Of a stretch of DNA of 64,000 bases, positions 45,591 through 58,284 are shown piece after piece; position 1 is the stretch's first letter; each line of letters opens with the position of its first letter. A program made the translations under genes and the position numbers. A model generated the notes under the pieces. It searched no databases and was not told the origin of the DNA. It was given only the letters and a program-made list of their open reading frames with translations. This DNA comes from Aedes albopictus (Eukaryota > Arthropoda > Insecta > Diptera > Culicidae), in NCBI RefSeq assembly GCF_035046485.1, contig NC_085137.1, forward strand, positions 314,909,164-314,973,163, given 5' to 3'.

Positions 45591-46537
45591 AAGCCTGTAT
45601 CCGCAATAATCGGGACACAGAAGTACAGCTGCAACTCAGCAATGGATACATTGAAATTGCTGAAATTTGGCATATTAACATCTTAAGATGTGTTCATTTC
45701 ACCTACAAAATTTTATGTGAATCGGTGCAGTACTTTTTGTTGTAGCATTGAAAGAGTAGAAGGTGTGCCATTGAATTTTGTACAGCCCCTAGTTTTGCTT
45801 GTCAGCGCTGTAACTTTTGAATTTGGTAAAGGAAATGGCTGAGATTTTGAACACAAACTACTTCATCTACATTTGTTGCATAAGCAAAATTTCAAAAAAA
45901 TCGATTCATCATTAACAATTTTATAGTCGAAACATGCATTGGTACTGGACGTGATTGTAGTCCCTCAGAAAGCAAATAGTCAGCACCCTTTATTGTTTCA
46001 ATTGTACTATTGAATGTATTTTACCAATAATAATCAAATTTTATAGGCATAATATACACATAACCAACTACCTACTGTGAAAATGTCATGAAAATTGGCA
46101 GAGAAATTTAAAAGTTAGGAGTAGGCAAACATCGCAAATGAAAAACACGAAAAAATTTCTCTAACACTCATCCCTATCAACACCAGTAGCTTTCAAACCA
46201 ATTGATCAAAGTTGGTGAAATTTCGCAAGAAAGTGTCTCTATAAGTATCATAACTGCTAACGAAATTTCATAATTATCATCACAGAACTTTGAAATGTAG
46301 CGTAAAAGAACCATCTATTATGCGAATGAAAATTGGTCATGATTGTACAAAATGCTTAAAACGTCGTCTGTTTGTTTTTCATCTACAGTTAAAAGTAATG
46401 CATAGATTTTTATGAAATTCGGCACAAATGATAAACATAAACCAAAGAGTTCTCAGTCAATTTCTTGGCCAATTTTACCGATCCATTACAGAGCTACAGC
46501 CGTACTTCTGTGTCCCGATTATTGCGGATACAGGCTT
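45591..46537. mobile_element. 947-bp TIR element, TA target, non-autonomous
   Basis: Terminal repeats of about 40 bp (AAGCCTGTATCCGCAATAAT, then CGGGACACAGAAGTACAGCT) differ at one base between ends. TA duplications are at 45589-45590 and 46538-46539. Removal restores the LINE copy 3 5' UTR to match copy 2 at 28395-28440. No transposase. TA and TIR suggest Tc1/mariner-type mobilisation. Confidence 0.92.
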
Positions 46538-46590
46538 TAGAACTTAATATTGATGATCAACTTCATACGGGCTCGAATAGCCGGAAAGTC

Positions 46591-47870
46591 AAGTGAAAGT
46601 AGGGTTGTGAGCAATGCTTATGTGATTTTACTAGCCTTTTTGGGTACAAGCATCAAAATATACTTATGAAAGTTCATCAAACTGTATTTTCAACTATTTT
46701 TTATCCAGCAGACCTTTTCCATCTAGGAACATAAGATCCATTTATAAGTATCCCTTCCACAGTTAGCTAGCACAACTCAATTTATGTGACAAAATTGCGA
46801 TTCCAAGTTGACCCAAATACCAATTCACATGGACATGAAGATTCCAACCAACACGTAGGACTAATCAAATTTAGAAACTTGGCTCAATGCGCACCCAGGC
46901 AAAGCAACAGCGCTTCAGTGCCAAGTCAAATCCCCAAAAACAAAACAGCTTTTCATAGTCAAACGGTTGCGTTGATCCAAAATTGGAGCCCTGGGCTCCG
47001 AAAGGAATGGCGCACAAAATGCGTTTAATGCTCCAATAAGCCGCATCCGACGGAGCCGAAAAATATTCACTGAACCGATGCTGCCCGATTTTTGTTTGTG
47101 GGCACGTATCCACCACATCCACCGACTGGAAGCTGTTTTGTTTCACTCTTCAATGCATCATCTGGCTGAGTGGTTCAAAATGTCATTTTCATGCTGAATT
47201 CCCTAGGATTTTTCGAAGCCAAACAATTCCTTCATTTTTTCTAGTGTTCATCAAATTTCTAATGTATGTCAAGGTTCGACAGCAAACAGATCGATAATAC
47301 AATCAACCTATTTTCGTAATTTCTTAAATGAAAATGTTTAAATATAACATTGTCAGAAATCTAAACAACTTAATGAAAGGCATCCTGAGATATTCCAACT
47401 TTGACATCCTTCGCCAAAGCTTCGATTCTCATTCCAATGGTACATTCTGAACCACTTCCCCGTATGGATGGATGTTTTTTGGCAGCTTGGGCAGATTGTG
47501 TTGTCGTGGTGATACCGCATCATCACACCGACCGACGACCGACGACCGACATCGAACAGGCCTTTCCGGTTGGCGTCAATTATACATGAAAATTTCCACG
47601 CAACGCTTTGTGGCTTTTCCCGGGAGCCTATTTGTGGCTCGTTTTGCAAACCCTCTACTTTTGCCGGTAGAGCTGCTGTTTTCGGAGAATTTTGTTTGTT
47701 CTCAAAATTCAACTTGGGCTCTAGTAATCTATGCGATGCTCATGTTAAACAATTAGATTATAGATCAAAAGATACACAACACAATGAATAGTTTTAAAAT
47801 TTAGGCCTAATAGAAAGGTTGCTAAACATTGCAATAAAAATTATTCCAACTCAATACAAATCGAATTTAT
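46591..47870. other. Apparently unique DNA, no gene supported
   Basis: ORFs of 60-119 codons overlap on both strands at 46786-47146 and 47353-47791. None has a recognised domain, and the sense/antisense pairs suggest composition effects. A host exon cannot be excluded. Confidence 0.35.
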
Positions 47871-47879
47871 TATAAGGAT

Positions 47880-50800
47880 CCTTTCAAATTTTTAACAGTT
47901 AAAAAAACTCTGATTTCTCAGGAACTTTCTCAGAAAATATTACTATGAATAATTAAGGAATCCAAAACAATTTCTTCTGGAAATAAATCTTTGGAATTTA
48001 TTCGGGATATTCCCCATAGCAGAGGCGGAAAGCGAGCGGTTTAAACAGTTTTCTTTTTATTTCTTTAAAAATCCTTAAGTTTTTTTTTCCGAAGCCTAAT
48101 CTGAGAATCCAACTGGGAAAACCTGATTCCTTTTAAAATTCCGTTGGATGTTCTTCTGTAAGTTCATCTGGAAACTAAGAAGATGGATTTGCAAGATTTC
48201 CACTAATAAATGTGTAGTAAAAATGCCTATTGAATATTCTTTCGAAATGTAATTGAAGATTCCTCTGGATATAATTCTGAAATACTCTGAAAATTCATAC
48301 ATTTCCACTGGAAATTCCACGGGATATTTCTCTGAAACTCATCCTGGAATTTCCTAAAAATATTTCCGTGGAATTTCTCAACCTTCGTGACTTTTTTTCT
48401 GGAAATTTTCAGGCAACTCATATCAATTTATCCGAGAAATCCTCGGAGAATTCTACATGGAAATTCTTTTTGTAAATCCTCTGGTAATTACTTTAGAAAA
48501 ATGTCTAGGAAGTTCTCAGAGAACTTCTGAAGTGGTTCTTGGTTTCCTTTGGGAAATAATCTGAGCATCCCTGTTGAATTTTAACTAAAAATATTTCTGA
48601 ACATTCATAAGGCAGTTTCTCTGAAAATTCTCTAGATTTCTCCTGACAATTTTCCTGGAAAATCCCCTATCAATTCCTCTAGAAATTTCTCTAGGAATTT
48701 CACATTGAATTACTCTGGAAATCAATCAGATTTTTCATTCAAGAGTTCCACTGGAAATTATTTTCGATTTTTTTTTCTGAAAATTCACTCTGGGAATTAC
48801 TTTGACAATTACACGTACCAATCCCTTTGGATATACCTAGGCGAATTCCTCCGTTAACTCCACGTGGAAACCCCAAGAAATTCTTCTGGAAATCTCTCAG
48901 AGAATTCCTTCGGGTATTCTTCTGGTGGTTTCTGTGAGACATCCTCTGGGAATTCCTATAGCCCGTAATTTTCTCTGGAAATCCTTCTTTAGAAGTTCAT
49001 CAGGGAATCCCTCTTGAGTTCCTTTGAGGATTCATGAAGTTTCAATGAGTTTTTTTTTACAGAAAATTTCTCAAGCAATTCTTCTGAAACCTGCTAAAAG
49101 AACATCTGAAAACCTCTGGAATTTCCATTGGGAGTTTCTCTGGAAATTCTTCATGAAATTCCTCTGGAAAATCCTCTAAGACATTTTCACGGAATTTCTC
49201 CGGGAATTGCTATGAGTTCCTCAGGGAGTCTATCGGGTAATTTCTCTAAGAATTGCTCTGGTATTTTTTTTCCTTGTAACTTCTGTGCGAATTTATCAGA
49301 GAGTTTTTCAGAGAATTCATATACAAAATTTTCTGGAAATTTCTCTAGGAATTCCCCTAGGATTTCTCCTGAAAATCTTCTGCTACTTCATCAGGGAATT
49401 TCTTTACGAATTTTTGGGACTTTATCCGTGATTTACTCTGGCAACTCCTCCGGAATCCTTAGGCAATACGCATTGGAATTCCTCTGGGAATATTTCTAGC
49501 AATTCTTATGGGTACATACCTGTGAATTTCTTTGTATTTTTGGAATGCTTCTAAAAATAAATCATGGAATTGTGTAAAGAATTCCCACACATATGAAACG
49601 ATAACGCGTAGTTATTCAGCCAGCAAGTAATTTATATCTGGAAATATCTTTGGAAATCCTAGTTTTTTTTTTCTTCGAGCTCTCATATGAAAATTCGTTA
49701 GAAATGCCTGTTGAGACCTCCACCAATAAATCGTCAGGTGTGTATAGTAAAAGTGTACTTCCTTTTGTAATTCAAATGAAGATTCTTCTGGACATTTCCC
49801 TGAAAAATTCATCTTGATAAATGCAAATTTTTTTCACCAGAAATTGCTCTGAGACTTTCTCTGCTTTTCAACGGGGAATTTCTCTGGCAATTCATCCTGG
49901 AATTTCTCTTGCAACAAATGAGGCACCTTCCCATGAAAATTTATCTGGAAAGTCCTCCGAGAATTCCACTGGCAGTTCTATTTGGTAATTCTCTGAAAGT
50001 TCCTTTGGATATCCCTCAAGGAAGTTCTCAGAGAATTTCTTAAGCAATCCCTCTGCCAATTCCTAAATATGTGAATTATGAAATTCCTTTATAAATACCA
50101 CTGTCAATTTCTAAGGGTGACTCTTTGAAAAAATATTGAGAACTACTCTGGTTTTTCATCTGACATTTTTTTCAGGAAAATCCTCTGCCTCTGCCTTATG
50201 GAAATTCTTCACAAGAGAATCATCTATAATTTCCATTGGAATTTGTAGACGAATTCCTCTGAAAATTCCTCTAGAAATTCAACTGGGACAACTTTGAAAA
50301 TTGTTCACGAAATTTCTCTGGGAATTTTTAGAAAATTTCTCAAAGGATTCCTATGAAGATAAACAAAGTAGTAGAAATTAAAAGGAATTAGCTCGTCCTT
50401 CACAAGTTTTTCTTGAAAAGTTTCATTTTTTAACTAGTGATTCAGTGGAAAAGTTGAAAATATTTAGAATTTTTACTAGGACTTCCTCTGGAAATTGCTC
50501 AAAGAATTTCTATGGAGCTCCTCCGAGAAATTTTCTCGATATTTTTTTCAGAAATTTCTTGAGGAATTCCTCTGTGAGCTCCTCAGGGAATTTCTCGAAT
50601 CATTTCTCTAAAAAAAATCTACAATAATCTTCTGGCAATTCCTCTGCGAATTTGTATAAGAATTCTTTTGGGAATCCCTCTTGGAAGTCATTTGAAAATT
50701 TATCTGAGAATTTACTCTGGGAATTACTCTTAAAATTCCTCTTCCTTCGGGAAATTCATTAAAAAAATTCTTCTGGTAATTATTTTAAAAATTCCTCCAA

Positions 50801-51605
50801 TAATTCCCCTATGAATTCTCCTGGAAATCCCTCCAAGAACTCCTTCTCTGGGGATTATTCTGAGAAATCCTTTGGGAATTTCTGTGCGAGTTCCTCGGCT
50901 AGTTACTCTGGGAATCCTTCTTGAAAATTATCTGGGAAATCCTCTTGAGTTTCTCTGGTATATTTTCAGGACATTTCTCAGCAATTCTTCTGAAAATTAA
51001 TCAGAATATTTTCCTGTAAATTCCTCAAAGAAAAACTTGAAATATCTGCGATTCCAACTGGAAATTCCATAAAAAAAATTCCCATGGCAACTCATCTGAA
51101 AAATTTTCTCTGATAATTTACTCTGGGAATTTTTCAGGGAATTTCTGTGTGAGTTGCTCAGGGAATTTTTAGGGCTTTCCTATAAGATTTCTTCTGGTAA
51201 TTTTTCTGGCAATTCTTTGGAAACTACTCTGGAAATTCTTTCTGGTTTGGGAATTTTTCAGTGATTTCATATTGAAAATTTCTGGGTATTTTTCTAAGAA
51301 TTCCTCTAGGATTTTCCCTACGAATTCTGGGAATTCATCAAGGAATTCCTCAACGAAGTTCTATGCAAATTAATACTCTCGGACACTCCTCTAGGAATTC
51401 CTCTGGAAACTCCTCAGGCAGTTCTTTTGAGAATATTCTGGATTATTTTAATATTCCTGAGAATTTCTATGAATTTTTTACTAGGTATTCTTCCAGGAAT
51501 TTCTCCAGGAATGCTTCCGGACTTACTCTGCGAATTTACCAGAGAATTCCTGTCATAATTCCTCTGACAGTTCTTTCTCGATTTTATTTCCTAAAATTCC
51601 TTTAG
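47880..51605 (+). repeat. 12-bp satellite array, CTCTGGGAATTC subfamily
   Basis: Units read AATTCCTCTGGG or AATTTCTCTGGA, a different consensus (CTCTGG) from the CTCCAGG arrays at 19-24 kb. Diverged, with non-array pieces at about 49560-49810 and 50345-50445. Many 60-120-codon ORFs are artefacts of the 12-bp period. Confidence 0.85.
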
Positions 51606-51635
51606 AAACTATTGTTATCTATTCCTTTAAAAAAC

Positions 51636-51701
51636 AAATTCTTCTTCATTCTTCTTCTTCTTCTTCTTCTTCATTCTTCTTCTTCTTCTTCTTCTTATTC
51701 T

Positions 51702-51736
<35 letters not shown>

Positions 51737-52055
51737 TTTATGGCTCTCTGTCCGCACTGGAACTTGGCCTGCCTCGCTTCAACTTAGTGTTCTTAGAGCA
51801 CTTACACAGTTTTTTTTTTTTATTAATGTGTATTTTAACTTATAGCTAATTCTACACTATCCTCCACTACCACGGTTATTATTTGAAGGGCTTTCTTTGC
51901 CTGGCATTGCATGAATTCATATATTGTGATGCAAACACAATGATACTCTCATGCCCAGGGAGTCGAAAAATTTTTCCCAAACGAAACGGGAATCGAACCG
52001 TCCGTCTTCGGATTGGCAATTCATAGCCTAAACCACTAAGCTAACTGGAGACCCC
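51636..52055 (-). mobile_element. Near-complete tRNA-derived SINE with GAA tail
   Basis: Minus strand: tRNA-like head at 52055-51985 (A box complement CCACTAAGCTA at 52033-52043, B box complement GGAATCGAACC at 51989-51999), body down to about 51750, and a long GAA-type tail at 51745-51641. A poly(T)-led insert at 51811-51876, complementary to a LINE tail, interrupts the body. This copy links the head seen at 43064 to the tails at 3339 and 24583. Confidence 0.85.
51811..51876 (-). mobile_element. Short LINE-tail insertion within the SINE
   Basis: A T run, then TATTAATGTGTATTTTAACT and AGCTAATTCTACACTATCCT, interrupts CACAGTTATT of the SINE body. Related text is at about 40020-40060. The TSD is too short to be sure. 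Confidence 0.6.
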
Positions 52056-54274
52056 TAGTACTTTACATTGTTTTATAGATTTATCAAGAACGTCTTCAAA
52101 AATTTACTCACCCTATTCTTCCAAAAATAGTTCTGCGAATTTTCCCATGCATCCACAATTTTTTTATGAATTTCTCTAAGAATTCTCTTGAAATTCTTTT
52201 AGTGACTCTCGATGAATATCTTCAGCATTTTTCAATTACTCTTATGACAATTTCTTCAACAAAATCTTAAAAAATTGCATCTAAAAATTTGCAAGGAGTT
52301 GCTGCAGATTTATTTGTTTTTGTTTTTGAAAAATTTTCCTGGAAATCTCACAGCATTTGACTTGTGACTTTCTCTGGAAATTTTCATGAGAATTTCTGTA
52401 TGAATTATGCTTGGATTTTCTCAGAAATGTTTAAAAGTGTTTTAAGAATTTCACCATTATAAACATCTCTCCAAAAGCCCATGCCATTGTTATTCCAAGT
52501 ACCTCCGGAGAATTGTTGATGTATTTTTCTATTATCATTGATGTTGGAATATGCAAAGAAATGTATTCTAAATTTCCTGCAACTTGCCAACGAAAACCTT
52601 TTCCATTTCAATTTGAAAAGATTAGAGTGCAAAACAATGTCCAAAATACTTTTACCTATAATGATTCGAATTGCAGACGATTCGCACAACAATCCTCTTC
52701 AAGCCTCAATTGAGTGGGAAAAGCGCAATTATTATTCCACCGACAGCGGCTACAACAAGAGTCATCTCTCCAACACTGAGCCCACTTTCACACCTGAACT
52801 TATTCTTTCCTCCCTACTGCCACCGTAGGGTAAGGATGGGGAGAAGGATGTTCAAATCTTCCGCTTTTATTGTGCCTGGAGGGAAATTCCTCTTATGCTA
52901 ATGGAAAATAGCACTGCGATGCTTCTGAGAAGCAGAACAACTTCCACTGTGGAAGGATCGAGACGGTCGGTGGTGCGGTGATTTGCAGCTTCCGTCGCAC
53001 GCCGCTTTCTATTTGTGCCATTCTTTAGATTTTCCCCACTTCTTTTCTCAACCTTCTTTCCGCTTTGGGCTTTTTGGTTCGAAACCCTTGTCTGATGTCG
53101 GATTTTCTTTTTTTTTTTTATTTGGCTTCCTTCTTAGCTGGAGGGGGCAGTGATCATCTTCGGTGAGAGAATTTTAAGGATTGCTTGAGAGGTGATTTGA
53201 AGGAAATTTTGATATTTCCAAAGTCGTCCATTATAGAAAGTACATCATTTTATTCATTTTTTTACCTATTTCCATTAAACAAATGATGTTGATGAACTAG
53301 CTCATCAGTTTGCGTGGGTTGAACGGTCCAAACCCTTAAAGAATATGAGGATTTTTTTTATTATTAATACTTTATTACAGCGAATTTCAACCCAAATTCC
53401 TTTTTCATATTTCCAGAAAGCTTCAGCGTATTTTATGTTAATTAAAGTATATAACAATCAGTAGGGTAGCCATTTGGAGCTGCAAAACTGCACCCTTGAG
53501 GAAATAAGAAACATCAAGTCGGAAATATTCTAAAGAAGTTGTAGAATTTCATTGCCGCCTGCTGAATATGCATGACTTTAAAGCTTTGAAAGGAAAAAAA
53601 GGAAATCCTCTTCTAAATGGGTACAGGTCCCCAAGAAGCTTTGGCTTCTCCATCGTCCCTCCGGCGCGGGTGGGATATAGTTCTGGTTTTCTGGTATAGC
53701 TCTTTCCGTTCCTTCTCGGTTTCCACTACTGCACTATAAGTACGTAGACATAGCTATGTACACTAAAACCGGTAGACAATGGCCGTGTCCACTACCTACC
53801 ACCCTCCAGACAGTGAAGTGGTATACCTATCACTGCAGTGAGCCAGAGAAAATCTTACAAGAAAGGAAACGATGCCTGAAAGACCGCATGCTGTTTTTAT
53901 TGACCTTTTAAAACATAACCGATCGAATCGTGAGCTGTGACTGGGAGGATGAGGAGGAAGAGCAGGAGCCGCGGAAGTAGGATTTGCTTCTTTACTCGAC
54001 AAATCGTCCATTCGGATGGAAATTTATTGGTTGGACTGGAAAATAAGATTCTTTCGGTCTGTTACATTGTGCTAAATAGTAGCAGCAGTGAGTGTTAGGA
54101 AAACCAATACTTGTGTTTCTTTGTAGTATGTTGTAATTTGGCAATACTTTACACATAGTTTGTATTATTAGTATTTGAGAAAAAAAATCAAGAGAGATTT
54201 AGGAAGCATAAAAAAGTTTCAAGTTTCAAAAAAGTTTCAAAGAATTGCCTAATACAGTTGATTTTTTTAAAACT
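52056..54274. other. Mixed: decayed array then unique DNA
   Basis: 52060-52430 resembles worn 12-bp array text. 52430-54270 appears unique, with GC-rich patches near 52920-53020 and 53640-53990. Overlapping ORFs (for example 52405-52692 minus, 52538-52828 plus) lack domains. No gene supported. Confidence 0.4.
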
Positions 54275-57200
54275 CATCTAGGAATTCCTCTAAAATTCTA
54301 AGAATTCCTTGGGGTGTCATTCTGGACATTGCTCTAAACATTTCATTGGGAATCGCTTCCTTGAAGAATCTCACTTGAAATTCCTGCGGGAATGCCACAT
54401 TGAATTGAAAATTCCTCTGGGAATTCCAACGATAAATCATCTGATAGATGACTTTCTGGAAATTCTTCTAGAATCTGGGTTCTAAATATTTCACTTGGAA
54501 ATTGCATAGGAATTCCTCTGGCAATATCTCATGAAATTGTTCTAGCAGCCCCTCATGAAAATCCTCTGGAAAGTTCACTTGAAATTGACTTGAAGGATTT
54601 CTCTTAAAATTCCTCTGAAAATTTCTCTTGGCATTCATTTTAGATTTTTTTAAAATACCACTGGTAAATTCTCTTGGAATTCCTCCGGGGATTCTTTTCG
54701 AAATTTTTTTGGAAATTTTTGGGGATTTCTCTAGGAATTGCTCTGGGAATATCTCTTGGAATTCCTCTTGGAAATCTTCTGATTATTCGTCATTTATTTG
54801 GAAACCACTCTTAGAAATCCTCCAGGAATGTTTCTTGGTATTCTTCTGAGATATTCTCTTGAAATCCCACTGCGCATTTCTCTTGGACTTCTTCTGCGAA
54901 TATCTCTGGACATTCTCGAAATTCCCTAGGAAGTTTTTGTAACTTTTTTCTTGAAATTTGTCCAGATTTTTTCTTGAAATTTCTCTCATTTGTTCTTGGA
55001 ATTGTTCTAGGAATTTCTCTTGGAATTCACCCAGGGATTTCTCTAGGAAATCCTCTGGGAATTTCCCTTGAAACATCTCCGGCAGTTTATTTTGGAATTC
55101 TTCTGGGAATTTCACTTGAAGTTTTTCCTGGAATTCCCCTGAGAACTCCTCTGGAAATTCCTCTGAAAATTCCTCCGGATGTTTTTACAACTTTCTCTCG
55201 GTATTCTTCTGGGAATTTATCTTGTTATTTTCTGGAAATTTCTCTTTCCTCTGGAAACCGCTCTTGGACTTCCTCTGGGAATTTTTCTTGGTATTATTCT
55301 GGAATTTTCTCTTGAAATTCGTATGAGATTTTTTTGGAATTCATCTGAACATTTTTCAAGGAATCCTTTTTCGAATTTCTCTTGGAATAACTTTGGACAT
55401 TTCTCTCGTAATTCCTCAGAGAATTCCTCTTGGAATTTCTCTTGAAATTCCTCTTGGAATTTCTCTTGAAATTCCTCTTGGAATTTCTCTTGGAATTCCT
55501 CTTGGAATTTCTCTTGGAATTCCTCTTGGAATTTCTCTTGGAATTCCTCTTGGAATTTCTCTTGGAATTCCTCTTGGAATTTCTCTTGGAATTCCTCTTG
55601 GAATTTCTCTTGGAATTCCTCTTGGAATTTCTCTTGGAATTCCTCTTGGAATTTCTCTTAAAATTTCTTTGGCAAGTTCTCTTGGCGTTTAGGAATTTCT
55701 CTTAGAAATCCTTCTTAGACCTGAGGAATTCGTCTGGGCACTTTTCTTGGAATACCTCTGGCATTTCTTTTGAATTCCTTTAAGAATTTTTCGTGAAATT
55801 CCCCTGAAAATTTCTCTTAGAATCCTCTAGGAACTGCTCTAAAAACCAGCTGAAAATTTATGAGAAATAATCTTAAAATTTTTCTGAGAATTTCTGTTGG
55901 AATTCCCAGTATAGAATAAGCAATCAATTTAAAATGAACATAAATTTAACAAATCTGGCAATTCCTCTAGAGATTTCTCTTGAAATTCCTCTTGAAATTT
56001 CTTTAGCAAGTTCTCTTGGCGTTTAGGAATTTCTCTTGAAATTTCTCTGGGATTTTTTGAAATTCCTTTAAAAATTCCCCAGGATTTTTTTTGGGCATTT
56101 CTCTCTAAGCATTTTCCTTGGAATTCCTCTGAAAAATTCTTTTGGAGAACCTCGAGGAATTTCTCTTAGAATTCCTTTAAGCATTTCTCTTAAAATTTCC
56201 CTTGGAATTTCTAGTAGAATTCCTCTTAAAAATTCTCTTGGATTCTTTTTCGGAATTAGTCGTGGAATTGCTCTGAAAATTCTTCTGAGCATTCGTCGGG
56301 GAATTCCTGTGGCAATTCTCCTGGGATTTTTGTTTTGGAAATTTCTCTTGAAATTCCTCAGAGAATATGTCATGAAATTCCTGTGGGAATTTTTCCGGGA
56401 ATTTTTCTAGAAATTTCTCTGCGAATTACTCTAGGAATTCCTGTGGGAATTTCCCTAGGAATTCCTCTGGGAATTTCTCTAGGAGTTACTCTGGGAATTC
56501 TGCTTGGAATTCTTCTGGGTGTATCTTTTGGAAATCCTCTGAAAGTTATTTCTAAAATTCCCCTGGAAATATTTTTTAGAATTTATCTGGAAATGTCTCT
56601 TGCAATTTCTCTGGAAATTTCTCTCTCAGAAGTTCTCTGGGAATTTCTCTTGACGTTCATTTGAGAATTTCTTTTGGAATTTCTCTTGGAATTTATTGTG
56701 GAGTGCCTCTGGGAGTTTCTTGGGATTTTTTTGGAAAATTCTTCTGGAAATTTTCCTTTCAATTGCTTCGGGAATTTATTTTGCAATTCCTGTGGCAATT
56801 AAATTTAGATTTTTTCTGGGAATATCCCTGGAAATTTCCCAGAGACTTTTTGGGAATTTCTTTTGGAATTCGTCTGAGACTTACTCTACGAATTCCTCTG
56901 GAAATTCCTGTTGAAATTCCTCTGGGAATTCCTCTTGAAATTTCTCTGGAAATCACTCTTCGAATTGCTCTGGCAATTCTTCTGGGATCTCTTCAAGAAA
57001 TTGTTCGGGAAATTCTTCTATGAATTTGTTTATGGGAAATCTGGGAACTCCACTAGAAATTCCTCTAAGATTTTCCCTAGGAATTCCTCTGGGAATTCAC
57101 CTTGGAATTCAACTGGGTATTTTTTTGGAAATCTTCTGAAAATAATTATTGAAATCCCTCTAGAAATTATTTTAAGAATTTATCTGGAAATGTATCTTGC

Positions 57201-57855
57201 TATTTCTCTCTCGGAAGTCATCTGGGAATTTCTCTTGAAGTTCATTTGAGAATTTCTTTTGGAATTCCTCTTGGAATTTATTGTGGAATGCCTCTGGGGG
57301 TTTCCTTGTGATTTTTTTTCGGAAAATTCTTCTGGGAATTTCTCTTCCAATTGTGCATTGAATTTATTTTGAAATTGGAATTGAGAGATTTTTTGGGAAT
57401 TTCTCTTGGAATTCGTCTGAGACTTACTCTGAGAATTCCTTTGGGAATTTCTCTTGAATTTCCTCTGGGGAATAATCTTGAAATTTTTCTGGAAATCACT
57501 CTTTGAATTGCTCTGAAAATTCCTCTGGGAACTCTTCAAGAAATGATATATATATATTTTTGGGAAATCTGAGAACTCCACTAGGAGTTCCTCTGGGAAG
57601 ACCTCTGGGAATGCCTCTGGAAATTCCACTAGGAATTCCTGTAGAAATTCCTCCGGGGATTCCTCTGGGAATTTTGCGGGAAGTTTCTTTAAACAAATCT
57701 TAAGAAATTTCTCTGATTTTTTTTTCTTGAAAATCTTTACAGAAATTCCTGTTATTATTTTTTTTTTGGAAATTCACTAGAAATCTTTTCAAAAATTCAC
57801 CTTGAAATTCCTCTGAGACGGCATTTGAGAATCACTGTGAAAATTCCTGTGAAAG
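54275..57855 (+). repeat. 12-bp satellite array, CTCTTGGAATTC subfamily
   Basis: Units alternate AATTCCTCTTGG, AATTTCTCTTGG and AATTCCTCTGGG. The spacing is cleanest at 55430-55660 and fair at 56400-56500 and 56880-57000. 56640-57000 and 57240-57540 are duplicates at a coarser scale (shared TTTGAGAATTTCTTTTGGAA and TTTATTGTGGA-TGCCTCTGGG). ORFs are artefacts. Confidence 0.9.
55424..55662 (+). repeat. Homogeneous 24-bp core within the array
   Basis: TTGGAATTTCTC and TTGGAATTCCTC alternate as a 24-bp dimer for about 9.5 units with almost no changes. Two overlapping frames stay open (EFLL and GISLGIPL repeats). The uniformity contrasts with the divergence on both sides, so it expanded recently. 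Confidence 0.95.
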
Positions 57856-57857
57856 CT

Positions 57858-58003
57858 CCCCAGTCAACACTCGATCGAATATGATGTTGAATAGTGGAGG
57901 CGATATACGCACACTTTACACGCGGTTAAATGGAAGCAGGTACGCATATGGCCTCCACTTTAGCATCCTATTCAACATCATATAAGACTTTGTGTTAGCT
58001 GGG
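57858..58003. mobile_element. MITE, short copy related to 20122-20350
   Basis: The left end CCCAGTCAACAC, then ATATGATGTTGAATA, then GTGGAGGCGATAT, is inverted at the right (CATATGGCCTCCACTTTA, then TATTCAACATCATATA, then GTTAGCTGGG). 146 bp, non-coding. Confidence 0.8.
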
Positions 58004-58089
58004 TCTGCAGGTAATTCCTCTGGGAATTCATCTAAAAATTCCACTGGGAATTTCTTTGTAAATATCTTAAGGATTTCCATAACCTTTTC

Positions 58090-58280
58090 ATCTTCTTCTA
58101 CTTTCTGAATCGGCGTTCCAACTTGAACTTGGCCTTTCCAACTTAGTGTTCTTTGAGCACTTCCACAGTTATTAATTGAAGGTCTTTCTTTGCCTGCCAT
58201 TGCATGAATTTGTATATTGTGAGGCAAGTACAATGGTACACTATGCCCAGGAAAGTCGAGAAAAGTTCCCGACCGGAATT
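58090..58280 (-). mobile_element. SINE fragment
   Basis: TTCTTCTAC, then AACTTGAACTTGGCC, CCAACTTAGTGTTCTTTGAG, GGTCTTTCTTTGCCTGCCAT and TATGCCCAGG follow the family body. It stops within AAAGTTCCCGACCGG before the tRNA-like boxes. No TSD found. Confidence 0.8.
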
Positions 58281-58284
58281 TCAC

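Larger units (their letters stand above)
43179..46590 (-). mobile_element. LINE copy 3, LOA/I-like, minus strand, multiply interrupted
   Basis: Reading right to left: 5' UTR 46590-46540 and 45588-45360 (GGCTAAGAATAACACTACGG inverted), an unexplained AT-rich 45220-45360, endonuclease 45190-45066, then endonuclease-RT 44251-43179. RT text ends in the region equivalent to copy 1 at about 14560. Motifs include SLSDRRF (SDH motif with His changed to Arg) and a broken motif A. Insertions at 44252-45051 and 45591-46537 explain two of the gaps. Non-functional. Confidence 0.88.

Noticed and set aside
55430..55705. LEFLLEFLL / GISLGIPL repeat proteins
   Set aside because: Both are translations of the 24-bp tandem core in two frames; there is no start context or independent coding signal.
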